A stretch of 32,743 nt of DNA from an uncultured Mycoplasma sp. (GTDB taxonomy: Bacteria; Bacillota_I; Bacilli_A; RF39; UBA660), in NCBI GenBank assembly GCA_902493595.1, contig CABUPU010000012.1, positions 1-32,743 on the forward strand, written 5' to 3'. Under the pieces are notes generated by a model, which worked only from the letters and a program-made list of their open reading frames with translations, was not told the origin of the DNA and ran no database searches. The position numbers and the translations under genes are program-made. Positions 24,242 through 32,738 of the stretch are shown piece after piece (positions within the stretch are counted from its first letter, which is position 1; every line of letters begins with the position of its first letter).

Positions 24242-24268
24242 ATTACCTATAAAAGGTAGTTTTTTTTA
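24241..24268 (+). terminator. Terminator of the 111-aa gene
   Basis: AATTACCT (24241-24248) pairs with AGGTAGTT (24254-24261) with one G-U pair and a five-base loop, then T residues. Confidence 0.65.
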
Positions 24269-24275
24269 TAAAAAG

Positions 24276-24284
24276 TGATATAAT
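24276..24284 (+). promoter_or_regulatory. Extended -10 promoter of the amidoligase gene
   Basis: TGA followed by TATAAT (24279-24284), 21 nt before ATG 24306, with GGGGGAAG as ribosome site. No clear -35. Confidence 0.6.
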
Positions 24285-24305
24285 ACTAATTACTTTGGGG
24301 GAAGT

Positions 24306-26081
24306 ATGAATATAGATAAAGTAAAACTTAATTATTATCTAAGTATAAATAAAAAACATTTATATAAACTAAAACATGATTCACATTTTTTACAATTGCT
24401 TGGAAAAAATATCGACTTTATTAATGATACAATTTTAAATAACATTTTAAATGATATTAATGCTATCATTGATTTTTTACTTTATGCTAAAAGTGATGAA
24501 AATAAATATAATTTTTTGCTTATTCCAAGTATAAGACAAAAAGTTTTTAATAATACTTTTCAAACAATTATTTTTGAGGATGATTCTTATTATGAAAAAC
24601 TATTTTTAAATCTTTCTGAAGAAGAAAAAAATAAATTTTATAAATATATTAAAGGTAATTATCTTCCTATATTTTTAAAAAATCATTTTTCTTTTTTTGG
24701 AGAGGATAAGGTATTTGATATAATAATGAATTCATGGCTTGATGATAAGTCTTATGAAATGTTTTTACCTTATTTTAAAGATAATGTCAAAATAAAAGGC
24801 ATTTTGCTTAAAATAAAAAATCCCTTAATTAAGGGAAAGTATTTTGATATGCTTCCTATTTATGAGAAAAAAAGATGTATTATATATTTACCAAATAAAC
24901 TAGATTATATAAATGATAAAGAGTTATTACCATATATTATTGCAAGTGTTGGTGATGAAAAATTAATTTTTAAATATTATAGTAGTTTATCTTTTGAGGA
25001 TAAATTAATTGTCTTAGAAAATATAAAACTTAATGAGGATTTACAAATTTATTTACTTAATCATTCTTTATTTAACACTAGCCAATATTTATATGCACTT
25101 AAGGTTATAATTGGTAATATAAATGATCCAAAACTTATAACAGATTTATATGAGAAAATTAATATTGATGTTATTAAAAAAATTCAAAATAGTAATATTC
25201 CAAGTACTGATGATAATTTTTATATGGATCCTAATATTGATAATAAAATTAAATTTGGTATTGAACTTGAATGCTCTAACCCTTATTACGATTTGCTTTT
25301 GAAATTTAAAAAGTTTGGAAATTGGAATATAGTTTCGGAAGCATCAGTAAAAAATGGAATAGAATTTACATCTCCAATTTATCATTATGATAAAAAGAGT
25401 CTTCAGGATTTAAAAAATATGTGTAGCTTTTTAAATAAAAATAATTTCACTTATCGTGATGAAGCTGCAGGTCATATTCATTTTGATATTAATATATTTA
25501 GTAATGTTAAAGAACTTATGATGTTTTATAAAATATTTTGTAATAATGAGGATATTTTATTTTTAATTTTTAATAGGCCTAATTCAATTATTAGAGATAA
25601 TGTTGAAAAATATGCAGTACCAATTTCTAAAAGTTTAAATAATAATATTGTTAATTCATTTCATCCTAAATTTTCAGAAATAGAGCAATTTATTTCGTTT
25701 GTTCATTATTCTCAAAATGGAAAATACTCAAGTATTAATATTAACAATGTTTTTGATAATTCTAAAAATACGATTGAAATTAGATGCCCTAATATTGAAA
25801 TGAACTTTGAATATTTACATGAAAATTTAATGCTTATTAGTTATTTAATTATGGTTTCAAAGAACGCCTCAAAAGAGGATAAATATAGTAAAAAAAATAT
25901 TCTTATTAATATGCTTACTGTAAATATGCCTTTAGAAACAAGAAAAGACATTCTATTAAAATTATTATTTTCAGATAATGATTATTTATATAATATATTT
26001 GACTATCGTTTTAAAAGAAATCTTGATGTTAATAAAGATACCTCTTTTATAAAAGAAAATACTTCACATTTAACTTTTTAA
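24306..26081 (+). CDS. Putative amidoligase with N-terminal helical-repeat region
   Basis: 591 aa, cytosolic. Residues about 1-300 are helical and Leu/Asn/Asp/Lys rich, probably repeats. Residues about 313-550 match the Amidoligase_2 family (carboxylate-amine ligases with a glutamine-synthetase/GCS-like fold): FGIELECSN (317-325), W340, GIEFTSP (351-357), GHIHFD (389-394), an Arg in FNRPN, and NTIEIRCPN. These carry the expected metal and ATP ligands (E-x-E, H-x-H, E-x-R). Such enzymes are predicted to join an amino group to a side-chain or C-terminal carboxylate of peptides; the substrate is unknown. It ends FIKENTSHLTF, a cut-off form of a motif found in the next gene, which starts 9 nt on and is probably cotranscribed. 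Confidence 0.78.
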   Translation: MNIDKVKLNYYLSINKKHLYKLKHDSHFLQLLGKNIDFINDTILNNILNDINAIIDFLLYAKSDENKYNFLLIPSIRQKVFNNTFQTIIFEDDSYYEKLFLNLSEEEKNKFYKYIKGNYLPIFLKNHFSFFGEDKVFDIIMNSWLDDKSYEMFLPYFKDNVKIKGILLKIKNPLIKGKYFDMLPIYEKKRCIIYLPNKLDYINDKELLPYIIASVGDEKLIFKYYSSLSFEDKLIVLENIKLNEDLQIYLLNHSLFNTSQYLYALKVIIGNINDPKLITDLYEKINIDVIKKIQNSNIPSTDDNFYMDPNIDNKIKFGIELECSNPYYDLLLKFKKFGNWNIVSEASVKNGIEFTSPIYHYDKKSLQDLKNMCSFLNKNNFTYRDEAAGHIHFDINIFSNVKELMMFYKIFCNNEDILFLIFNRPNSIIRDNVEKYAVPISKSLNNNIVNSFHPKFSEIEQFISFVHYSQNGKYSSININNVFDNSKNTIEIRCPNIEMNFEYLHENLMLISYLIMVSKNASKEDKYSKKNILINMLTVNMPLETRKDILLKLLFSDNDYLYNIFDYRFKRNLDVNKDTSFIKENTSHLTF

Positions 26082-26089
26082 GGAGCTAT

Positions 26090-26794
26090 ATGTTTATAGA
26101 TAAATTTTTAAATTTTATAAATCAAGATGATAAAGATATTTTTAATTTTTTTACTTCTTTAGAAAATAGATTATATTTAACTTATTATTTCGAAGATATT
26201 TTTAATAGAAATTACATAATTAATTTTTATGATAGTAATTATTTTAATAAATTATTAGATATTGAAAATGATAAACTTATTTACTTAATTATTATAAAAG
26301 GTGTGCCAAATGAAAATGATAGAGTAAAATATATGTTAGATTTTAATAAAAAATTTCCATTTAATGATTATTATTTATTTAAACTTTATAAAACTCTTAA
26401 TAATGATGCTAATAAAATAAGTATATTAAGACTATTTATTATTAAAGAGTTTTATTCACATGCTCTGGTTCTTTTAACTAATAAAAGTATTGTTAAAGAA
26501 AACATTTCACATTTAACCCAAGAGGACTTTTTACTTTTTGTAGGTAGCTTACCTGATGAAGACAAAATATCCTATATTAATAAAAATATTTTAGTAACAG
26601 ATATTATTGCTATGCTTTCTTTAGAAAATATGGAATTATATTTTAATCAAATTACAAAAATACAAAAGAAAATTGTAATTCATAAAATAGCTAATGAAGA
26701 AATTAAATTATACATGTTAAATAAATATAGCTATCTTTTTAATCAAGATGAACTAGATTACTTATTAGAAAAACATAATTATAAATCAGTGTAA
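26090..26794 (+). CDS. Helical-repeat protein of the amidoligase-associated family, no catalytic domain
   Basis: 234-aa soluble, all-helical-looking protein, rich in Asn, Asp, Lys, Ile and Leu. It starts 9 nt after the amidoligase stop (AAGGAGCT ribosome site), so the two form an operon. It carries IVKENISHLTQEDFLLFVGS, matching the last residues of the amidoligase (FIKENTSHLT) and the broken paralogue at 13661 (MIKENIKNLTHED). It may be the repeat half of a split or truncated amidoligase-type protein, or a partner of the intact enzyme. Family otherwise not recognised. Confidence 0.7.
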   Translation: MFIDKFLNFINQDDKDIFNFFTSLENRLYLTYYFEDIFNRNYIINFYDSNYFNKLLDIENDKLIYLIIIKGVPNENDRVKYMLDFNKKFPFNDYYLFKLYKTLNNDANKISILRLFIIKEFYSHALVLLTNKSIVKENISHLTQEDFLLFVGSLPDEDKISYINKNILVTDIIAMLSLENMELYFNQITKIQKKIVIHKIANEEIKLYMLNKYSYLFNQDELDYLLEKHNYKSV

Positions 26795-26815
26795 AAGAAT
26801 ATACTGATTTTTTTT
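26783..26815 (+). terminator. Terminator of the amidoligase operon
   Basis: AAATCAGTGT (26783-26792) pairs with ATACTGATTT (26801-26810), followed by T. It overlaps the end of the coding sequence. Confidence 0.65.
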
Positions 26816-26945
26816 ATATATTTAAATATTTATTTTCCTTAGTGTTTATATTGTTCGTATTTTCCTATATTATATAGATATAAGAAAATTTGCATTCGAT
26901 TTTTTGGTACAAAGACTTAAAAAAATGATTAAATTATATTGAAAG
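26816..26945. other. Gene-free stretch
   Basis: No open frame, hairpin or convincing promoter was seen; stops occur in all frames. Together with the decayed gene downstream it forms the gene-poor gap between the amidoligase operon and htpG. Confidence 0.5.
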
Positions 26946-27269
26946 TAGCATAAATATGAAACAGATAGATTTAGTATGAGTAATTCAAAAGCAAAATTAA
27001 AGCATCCAATAGGGCTTTTATCAGTACCAGAATTAATTTTAGCTAGTTATGGAAGTAGTCATTACTTTAATAATGGACAGATAGTTTGGCTTGGTTAACC
27101 TTATAGTTTTTACGATTACTACGCTATTGTTAGGGAAGTGTATACTTCAGGATGGGGTTATTATCCTGTATATTATGTTGTAGGTGTTCGACCATCAGTA
27201 TCATTGAAAAAAGGTATTGAATCAGTTTCTGGCGATGGTTCATTTACAAAACCATTTGTGATTGAATAG
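26946..27269 (+). pseudogene. C-terminal remnant of a DUF6273-like surface protein
   Basis: One frame reads YETDRFSMSNSKAKL, then HPIGLLSVPELILA and IVWLG, then TAA at 27096-27098, and continues PYSFYDYYAIVREVY, VVGVRPSVSL, and SGDGSFTKPFVIE to TAG 27267-27269. It aligns with the end of the surface protein at 84-1691: W-L-L-S-P-Y-S there is W-L-G-stop-P-Y-S here, so a single C-to-A change in a TCA codon explains the stop. GVRPSV matches AVRPVF. The upstream part and signal are missing, so this is a truncated remnant. Its region matching the GC-rich patch is not GC-rich (mostly T-ending codons with a few TAC). Confidence 0.7.
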
Positions 27270-27288
27270 ATAGTGATTTTTAAAATAA

Positions 27289-27315
27289 ATAGCACTTTAA
27301 CTTGACAAGTGCTAT
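27289..27315 (+). promoter_or_regulatory. CIRCE-like HrcA operator of htpG
   Basis: ATAGCACTT, nine bases, AAGTGCTAT. The heat-shock CIRCE consensus is TTAGCACTC-N9-GAGTGCTAA; each arm matches 7 of 9 and the spacer is exactly 9. It covers the -35 of the htpG promoter, where the HrcA repressor would block it. The hairpin is followed by five T, so it might double as a terminator of upstream transcription. Confidence 0.65.
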
Positions 27316-27331
27316 TTTTATGTGATATAAC
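27302..27331 (+). promoter_or_regulatory. Promoter of htpG
   Basis: TTGACA (27302-27307), an 18-base spacer and TATAAC (27326-27331) with an extended TGA. The -35 sits within the CIRCE-like spacer and right arm. Confidence 0.65.
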
Positions 27332-27350
27332 ATTCTTGGAGATGAAAAAA

Positions 27351-29234
27351 ATGAAAAAGAAAGAATTTAAATCATCAAGTAAAAGAGTACTTGATTTAAT
27401 GATTAACTCAATTTATACAAATAAGGAAATATTTTTAAGAGAACTTATTTCTAATGCAAGTGATGCTATTGATAAGCTAGCTTTTGAAAAATCAAAAGAT
27501 GCAACTCTTGATATTAATCCAGCTGATTTTAAAATATTTATTTCTGTAAATAAAAGTGATAGAACAATTACTATTACAGATAATGGCATTGGCATGGATG
27601 AAGAAGAACTTGATAAATCACTTGGTACAATTGCAGAAAGTGGTTCTTTAAGATTCAAAGAGGAAAATCCTGATAGCAAAGATAGTGAAATAATTGGACA
27701 ATTTGGTGTTGGTTTTTATTCAGCATTTATGGTATCTAAAAAAGTTGAAGTTATTTCTAAAAAAGTTGGTAGTGATGACTCATATATTTGGACTAGTGAA
27801 GGCGTAGAGGGTTACACTATTGGTAAGGCTACAAAAAAAGAAAATGGTACTGATATTATTCTTTATTTAAAAGATGATACTGAAGATGAAAAATATTCAG
27901 ATTTTATGGAAGAATACACAATTAGAAATCTAATTAAAAAATATAGTGATTATATAAAATATCCTATCATGATGGAAGTAGAAAATTCTCGTTTAAAAGA
28001 GGGAACTAAAGATGAGTATGAAACTTATACCGAAGTTCAAACTTTAAATTCTATGAAACCATTATGGAAAAAAGATAAGAAAGATATCTCTGAGGAAGAA
28101 TACAATAATTTTTATAGTTCTAAATTTTCTGATTATGAAAAACCTTTAAAAGTAATTCATTATAATGCTGAAGGTTTAGAAAATTATAAAGCACTATTAT
28201 TTATTCCATCACATGCACCTTTTGATTATTATTATAAAGAATATAAAAAAGGATTAGAACTTTATACTAATGGTGTACTTATCATGGATAAATGTGAAAA
28301 ACTTCTTCCCGATTATTATTCATTTGTAAAAGGAGTTGTTGACACAGATGATGTACCTTTAAATATATCTCGTGAAACACTTCAAAATGATAGACATGTT
28401 CTTGGAATTGCAAAAGGAATAGAAACTAAGATCCATTCAGCTTTAATAGAACTTCTTACTAAAGATTTTGAGGGTTATAAGAAATTCTTTAAAGATTTTG
28501 GTAATCAAATTAAATTTGGTATTTATGGAAGCTATGGCATAAACAAAGATAAAGTACTAGATTTATTAATCTTTTATTCCTCAAAGAAGAAAGACTTTAT
28601 TACTTTAAAAGAGTATGTAGACTCTATGAAAGATAAGCAAAATGAGATTTATTATGCGTGTGGTGAAACTGTAGAAAAAATTGATTTATTACCACAAGTA
28701 GAAATGGTTAAAGAAAAAGATTTTGATATTTTATATTTAACTGATTATGCTGATGAATTTACAATTGGAGCAATAAATACTTTCATGGAAAAAACATTTA
28801 AAAATGTATGTGATTCATCACTTGATTTAGACACAAAAGAGGAAAAAGAAGAGCTTTCTAAATTAAATGAGGATAGTAAGGATATGCTATCTAAAATGAA
28901 AGATATTTTAAAGGATAAAGTTAATGATGTTAAAATTACTGATAAACTTAAAAATCATCCAGTTTGTTTAACTAGTAATGGTGCAATTTCAACTCAAATG
29001 GAAAAAGTAATTAATGCTATGCCAAATAGTGAAAAAGTTTCTTCATCATTAACGCTAGAAATAAATGATAGTCATCCAATATTAACTAAACTAAAAGATT
29101 TATATAAAAATAATGCAGAGGAATTTGAAAAATACACAAAAGTTTTATATGCACAAAGTAAATTAATCGAGGGACTTCCTATTGATAATCCTACTGAACT
29201 ATCTAATTTAGTATGTGATCTTCTTTCAAAATAG
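27351..29234 (+). CDS. htpG: HtpG, Hsp90-family chaperone
   Basis: 627 aa, the normal HtpG size (624 in E. coli). An ATP-dependent dimeric cytosolic chaperone. The N-terminal GHKL ATPase shows ELISNASDA (31-39, with the Mg-binding Asn), DNGIGM (77-82), GTIAESGS (92-99) and GQFGVGFYS (116-124). The middle domain has the catalytic-arginine region NISRETLQNDR, and a C-terminal dimerisation region is present. ATG 27351 is chosen: GGAG at 27338-27341 is 9 nt upstream. ATG 27342 is nearer to it, and the longer frame from 27309 overlaps the promoter. The CIRCE-like operator suggests HrcA control. It ends in a UUCG-loop terminator and is monocistronic. Confidence 0.96.
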   Translation: MKKKEFKSSSKRVLDLMINSIYTNKEIFLRELISNASDAIDKLAFEKSKDATLDINPADFKIFISVNKSDRTITITDNGIGMDEEELDKSLGTIAESGSLRFKEENPDSKDSEIIGQFGVGFYSAFMVSKKVEVISKKVGSDDSYIWTSEGVEGYTIGKATKKENGTDIILYLKDDTEDEKYSDFMEEYTIRNLIKKYSDYIKYPIMMEVENSRLKEGTKDEYETYTEVQTLNSMKPLWKKDKKDISEEEYNNFYSSKFSDYEKPLKVIHYNAEGLENYKALLFIPSHAPFDYYYKEYKKGLELYTNGVLIMDKCEKLLPDYYSFVKGVVDTDDVPLNISRETLQNDRHVLGIAKGIETKIHSALIELLTKDFEGYKKFFKDFGNQIKFGIYGSYGINKDKVLDLLIFYSSKKKDFITLKEYVDSMKDKQNEIYYACGETVEKIDLLPQVEMVKEKDFDILYLTDYADEFTIGAINTFMEKTFKNVCDSSLDLDTKEEKEELSKLNEDSKDMLSKMKDILKDKVNDVKITDKLKNHPVCLTSNGAISTQMEKVINAMPNSEKVSSSLTLEINDSHPILTKLKDLYKNNAEEFEKYTKVLYAQSKLIEGLPIDNPTELSNLVCDLLSK

Positions 29235-29253
29235 ATGCTTCGGCATCTTTTTT
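29234..29253 (+). terminator. Terminator of htpG
   Basis: GATGC-TTCG-GCATC (29234-29247), a stable tetraloop hairpin, followed by a T run. Confidence 0.85.
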
Positions 29254-29304
29254 ATTGATTTTTAATAATAAAAATGGTAGTGTACTTTTTGTTCGGAGGT
29301 AAAT

Positions 29305-29838
29305 ATGAATAAAGAATATATTAATTTAAATGAGAATACATATGCTGTTACTAATGAAGATGGTAATATAAAGGTTATTAAAACTAATGATGAACCAGAT
29401 ATGGTTTTAAAATTGCAAAATTTGATTGAGGAAAAAGAAACGAATAGAAAAGATTTAGAGTTTATATGTGAAAAAAAGAAAAAGAAACTTTTAATAAAAA
29501 TTTTAACTGAGGTATTAATTGACTTATCTACTATATCAGGATTTGTATTTACTTTCCCTAATGTAAAAGAATTATTATGTTTCATAGGTTTAAATGTTTG
29601 TTTTAAAGTTATGTCTACCTAAATTCTAGGTTCTAAAAAAGAAATTAATGAAAAGATCAAAGACTTAAATGGAAATGTATTAATTTTAAAAGAGAAAATT
29701 GAAAATTTACAAAAAGAAGAAAGAGATTTAGAAAGAGATTATGAATATAAAGAAGTAAAATCATATGAAAATTATTTACATACTACTGAAGATAATACTT
29801 TAGAAAAACCAATGGTTCGAAAACTTACATTAAAATAG
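29305..29838 (+). pseudogene. Small membrane/coiled-coil protein gene split by one TAA
   Basis: ATG 29305 (ribosome site CGGAGG) opens 105 codons to TAA 29620-29622; the same frame then continues without shift for another 71 codons to TAG 29836-29838. The first part has a charged helix (residues 37-58) and two hydrophobic segments (about 60-104). The second is a coiled coil (EINEKIKDLNGNVLILKEKI and on) with a polar tail. Restored length is 177 aa. A single nonsense change, an assembly error or stop readthrough would each explain it. The first 105-aa frame alone could still make a membrane protein without its coiled coil. Family not recognised. Confidence 0.6.
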
Positions 29839-29906
29839 TTTTGAATAAATGCAAATTATACTACTTTAAAAACAAAAAAAATATTTGAAGTACAAAAATA
29901 CAAAAT

Positions 29907-29928
29907 AATCCTTTTTAGGATTTTTTTT
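29907..29928 (+). terminator. Rho-independent terminator
   Basis: AATCCT (29907-29912), loop TTTT, AGGATT (29917-29922), then a T run. The stretch 29839-29906 before it holds nothing recognisable. Confidence 0.65.
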
Positions 29929-29936
29929 GATATAAT
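29928..29936 (+). promoter_or_regulatory. Extended -10 promoter of the flavoprotein pair
   Basis: TGA then TATAAT (29931-29936), directly after the terminator T run. ACGGAGG precedes ATG 29957. Confidence 0.6.
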
Positions 29937-29956
29937 TAATATATACGGAGGCAAAA

Positions 29957-31144
29957 ATGAATATAATAATAATTGGCGCTGGGCCATCAGGAATGATGTG
30001 TGCTTTAAAAGCAAAAAATGAAAATAATGTTGTTACTATAATTGAAAAAAATGATAAAGCTGGTAAAAAACTTCTTCTTACGGGAAGTGGAAGATGTAAT
30101 TATGCAAATGAAATTATTAATGATGATTGTTATTTTACAAATAATAGTGAATTAGCAAATAATATCATTAATAGTCATGAAATAAGATTAATGCATAATG
30201 AACTTGAATCAATTGGGATATATCCAAATATAATAAATGGCTACTTTTATCCATATTCCAACAATAGTGCTAGTGTAAATAATTTGCTTTTTGAAAAATG
30301 TAAAAGTTTAGGTATTAATTTTATTTTTAATGAGGAAGTAAATGATATTAAGAAAAGTAATATTGGATTTAAAATTAATAATAAATATGAATGTGATAAA
30401 CTAGTTATTGCCTGTGGAGGTAAAAGTTATCCAAAAACTGGTAGTGATGGAGGCATTTATCCAAACCTTAAAAATTTAGGTATTAAATTTACTAAAATGT
30501 ATCCTTGTTTAACTCAAATTAAAACAACTCCAATTAAGGAGCTATCTGGTATAAGACTAAATGTAAAGGTAAGTTTATTTGAAAATAATAAGTTAATATC
30601 TTGTGAAACTGGCGAACTTCAGTTTATAGGCTATGGTGTTTCTGGCATATGTGTTTTTAATTTAAGTGGATATGTAAAGGATATTTCTAATTTAACCATT
30701 AAAGTAAATTTTATGCCATTTACAGATAATGCATCGGAATTTATTGAAAAACGAATGAAACTTCTTGAAGATTTAAACTTAATTAATGCCTTTGAAAGTA
30801 TTATAAATTATAAAGTACTAAAATATATTTTTAAAAAAATTAATATATCCGAAACTGCTAGATATAAAAGTCTTACTGAAAATGAAAAAAAATTACTTAG
30901 AGAAAGTCTTACTTCATTTACTTTAAAAGTGCTTGGAACAAATGATTATGATAAAGCTCAGGTAACTATGGGAGGAGTGCCTCTTACAGATATAAATATT
31001 TCTACGATGCAGTCTAATACTATAAATGATTTATATTTAATTGGTGAGGTTTTAGACTTAACTGGTAAATGTGGTGGTTATAATTTAATGCAGTGTTTTA
31101 TAACAGGTTCAATTGCCGGAAGGAATATCAATGATAAGAATTAG
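29957..31144 (+). CDS. HI0933/BaiN-like FAD-dependent oxidoreductase
   Basis: 395-aa flavoprotein of the HI0933 family (YhiN/BaiN). N-terminal Rossmann FAD motif IIIGAGPSGM (about residues 4-13), acidic end of beta-2 (IIEKND), the family signature LLLTGSGRCNYAN (about 39-51), ACGGKSYPKTGSDGG (about 153-167) and the C-terminal FAD motif EVLDLTGKCGGYNLM. Length is typical (about 400). BaiN of bile-acid 7-dehydroxylating clostridia belongs here, but most members have no known substrate and nothing here suggests bile acids. It overlaps the next gene by 14 nt, so the two are translationally coupled. Confidence 0.9.
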   Translation: MNIIIIGAGPSGMMCALKAKNENNVVTIIEKNDKAGKKLLLTGSGRCNYANEIINDDCYFTNNSELANNIINSHEIRLMHNELESIGIYPNIINGYFYPYSNNSASVNNLLFEKCKSLGINFIFNEEVNDIKKSNIGFKINNKYECDKLVIACGGKSYPKTGSDGGIYPNLKNLGIKFTKMYPCLTQIKTTPIKELSGIRLNVKVSLFENNKLISCETGELQFIGYGVSGICVFNLSGYVKDISNLTIKVNFMPFTDNASEFIEKRMKLLEDLNLINAFESIINYKVLKYIFKKINISETARYKSLTENEKKLLRESLTSFTLKVLGTNDYDKAQVTMGGVPLTDINISTMQSNTINDLYLIGEVLDLTGKCGGYNLMQCFITGSIAGRNINDKN

Positions 31145-32681
31145 AAATATCAAAGTGGATGTTAAAACAAATAATTTAAAAGAGATTATTTTTAAAAAGA
31201 TAAAAACAAATAATTTTATTATTCAAAAGATACTTCATAAATCTATTGATGCAAGAAATAAAAGTAATGTATTTTATGTTTATGATGTTTTAATTAATAC
31301 TAATGAAAAAATTAAATTTAATGATGATGTTTTAGAGTATCATCAAGTTAATAACGAGATAAAGGTTACTGGTAAAAATATTTTATCTAAACCTATTATT
31401 ATAATTGGCTTTGGCCCTGCAGGAATGTTTGCCTCATATATTTTATCTTCACTTGGATATAAGGTAATTGTTTTCGAAAGAGGTAAATGCGTTGAAGAAA
31501 GAGAAAAAGATATCGAAGAGTTTTGGAATAATAATAAATTGAATGTTAATTCTAATGTCCTTTTTGGCGAGGGTGGAGCAGGTACTTTTTCTGATGGAAA
31601 GCTAATGACAAGTATCAAAGATAAAGAAGGTCTAATCTCAAAAGTACTTGAAATATTTTATGAAAACGGTGCTGATGAAAATATTTTGTATGAAAATCAT
31701 CCTCATATAGGTACTGATAAATTAAAAGAAATTGTTAAGAGTATGCGAGAGAAAATTATTTCAGATGGTGGAAAAATTTATTTTGAAAGTACTTTAACAA
31801 ATATATTAATTAAAAATGATAAGATTACAGGTGTAGTTATTAATAACAAAGACATTTATGAAACTGATAACTTAATAATAGCAATTGGCCATGGAGCAAA
31901 AGATACATTTGAAATGTTATATAATAAAGGTATTAATATTACTAGTAAACCTTTTGCTGTGGGAGTTAGAATAATGCATGATCAAAATATGATAGATGAA
32001 AATCAGTATGGTGAATTTAAAAAGTATTTACCTCATGCTGAATATAAACTCACCTTTCAAGCAAGCAATAATCGAGGAGTATATTCATTTTGCATGTGCC
32101 CTGGAGGATTTGTTGTAAACTCTTCGAGTGAAGAAGGACATTTATCTATTAATGGTATGAGTTATTCTAAAAGAGATAGTGGCATATCTAATAGTGCAAT
32201 AATAGTAACAGTTAATAAAAATGATTTTGGTGAAGGCCCTTTAGATGGAATTAACTTTCAAGAATACTTAGAAAAGAAAGCTTATAGTTTGGGAAATGGT
32301 AATATTTTAGTTCAATCACTTAAAGATTATAAAGATAATGTTTGCAATACGAAAAATTTACCAAATTTAAAAATAAAAGGTAATTACATATATGCAAATA
32401 TTAATGATGTGTTTCCAGAATATATAAATACTTCCCTAAAAGAGGCACTTACTTACTTTAATAAAAAAATTAAAGGTTTTGATGATGATAATGTAATAAT
32501 TGCCGCAGTAGAAAGTAAAACAAGTAGTCCTATTAAATTTATAAGAAATGATAATATGGAAAGTAATATTAAAGGTTTATATCCTATCGGTGAAGGTTCA
32601 GGCTTTGCCGGAGGTATTACAACAAGTGCTATCGAAGGAATAAAAGTGGCAAAAATTATTTCCTCAATCTATAAAAACTAG
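31131..32681 (+). CDS. COG2509-like FAD-dependent dehydrogenase
   Basis: 516 aa. An N-terminal ferredoxin-like extension (about 1-80) precedes the dinucleotide-binding motif IIIGFGPAGMFASYIL, then VIVFERGKCVEERE and LFGEGGAGTFSDGKLMTS, the signature of this uncharacterised family. The C-terminal GEGSGFAGGITTSAIEG closes the FAD site. Substrate unknown; in many Bacillota it is near HI0933-type flavoproteins, as here. ATG 31131 is chosen because GGAAGGAAT (31118-31126) is its ribosome site; the frame could extend to TTG 31113. Cotranscribed with the preceding gene; ends in a strong terminator. Confidence 0.87.
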   Translation: MIRIRNIKVDVKTNNLKEIIFKKIKTNNFIIQKILHKSIDARNKSNVFYVYDVLINTNEKIKFNDDVLEYHQVNNEIKVTGKNILSKPIIIIGFGPAGMFASYILSSLGYKVIVFERGKCVEEREKDIEEFWNNNKLNVNSNVLFGEGGAGTFSDGKLMTSIKDKEGLISKVLEIFYENGADENILYENHPHIGTDKLKEIVKSMREKIISDGGKIYFESTLTNILIKNDKITGVVINNKDIYETDNLIIAIGHGAKDTFEMLYNKGINITSKPFAVGVRIMHDQNMIDENQYGEFKKYLPHAEYKLTFQASNNRGVYSFCMCPGGFVVNSSSEEGHLSINGMSYSKRDSGISNSAIIVTVNKNDFGEGPLDGINFQEYLEKKAYSLGNGNILVQSLKDYKDNVCNTKNLPNLKIKGNYIYANINDVFPEYINTSLKEALTYFNKKIKGFDDDNVIIAAVESKTSSPIKFIRNDNMESNIKGLYPIGEGSGFAGGITTSAIEGIKVAKIISSIYKN

Positions 32682-32703
32682 AATTAGCTTGAAGTTGTAA
32701 GAT

Positions 32704-32738
32704 AAATGTAGACATAAAAAAACTGTCTACATTTTTTT
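32704..32738 (+). terminator. Terminator of the flavoprotein pair
   Basis: Perfect eleven-pair stem AAATGTAGACA (32704-32714) with TGTCTACATTT (32724-32734), a nine-base loop and a T run. Confidence 0.8.

Noticed and set aside
27287..27319. Reading the hairpin before htpG as only a terminator
   Set aside because: Arm sequence, nine-base spacing and overlap with the -35 fit CIRCE better. A dual role is left open.
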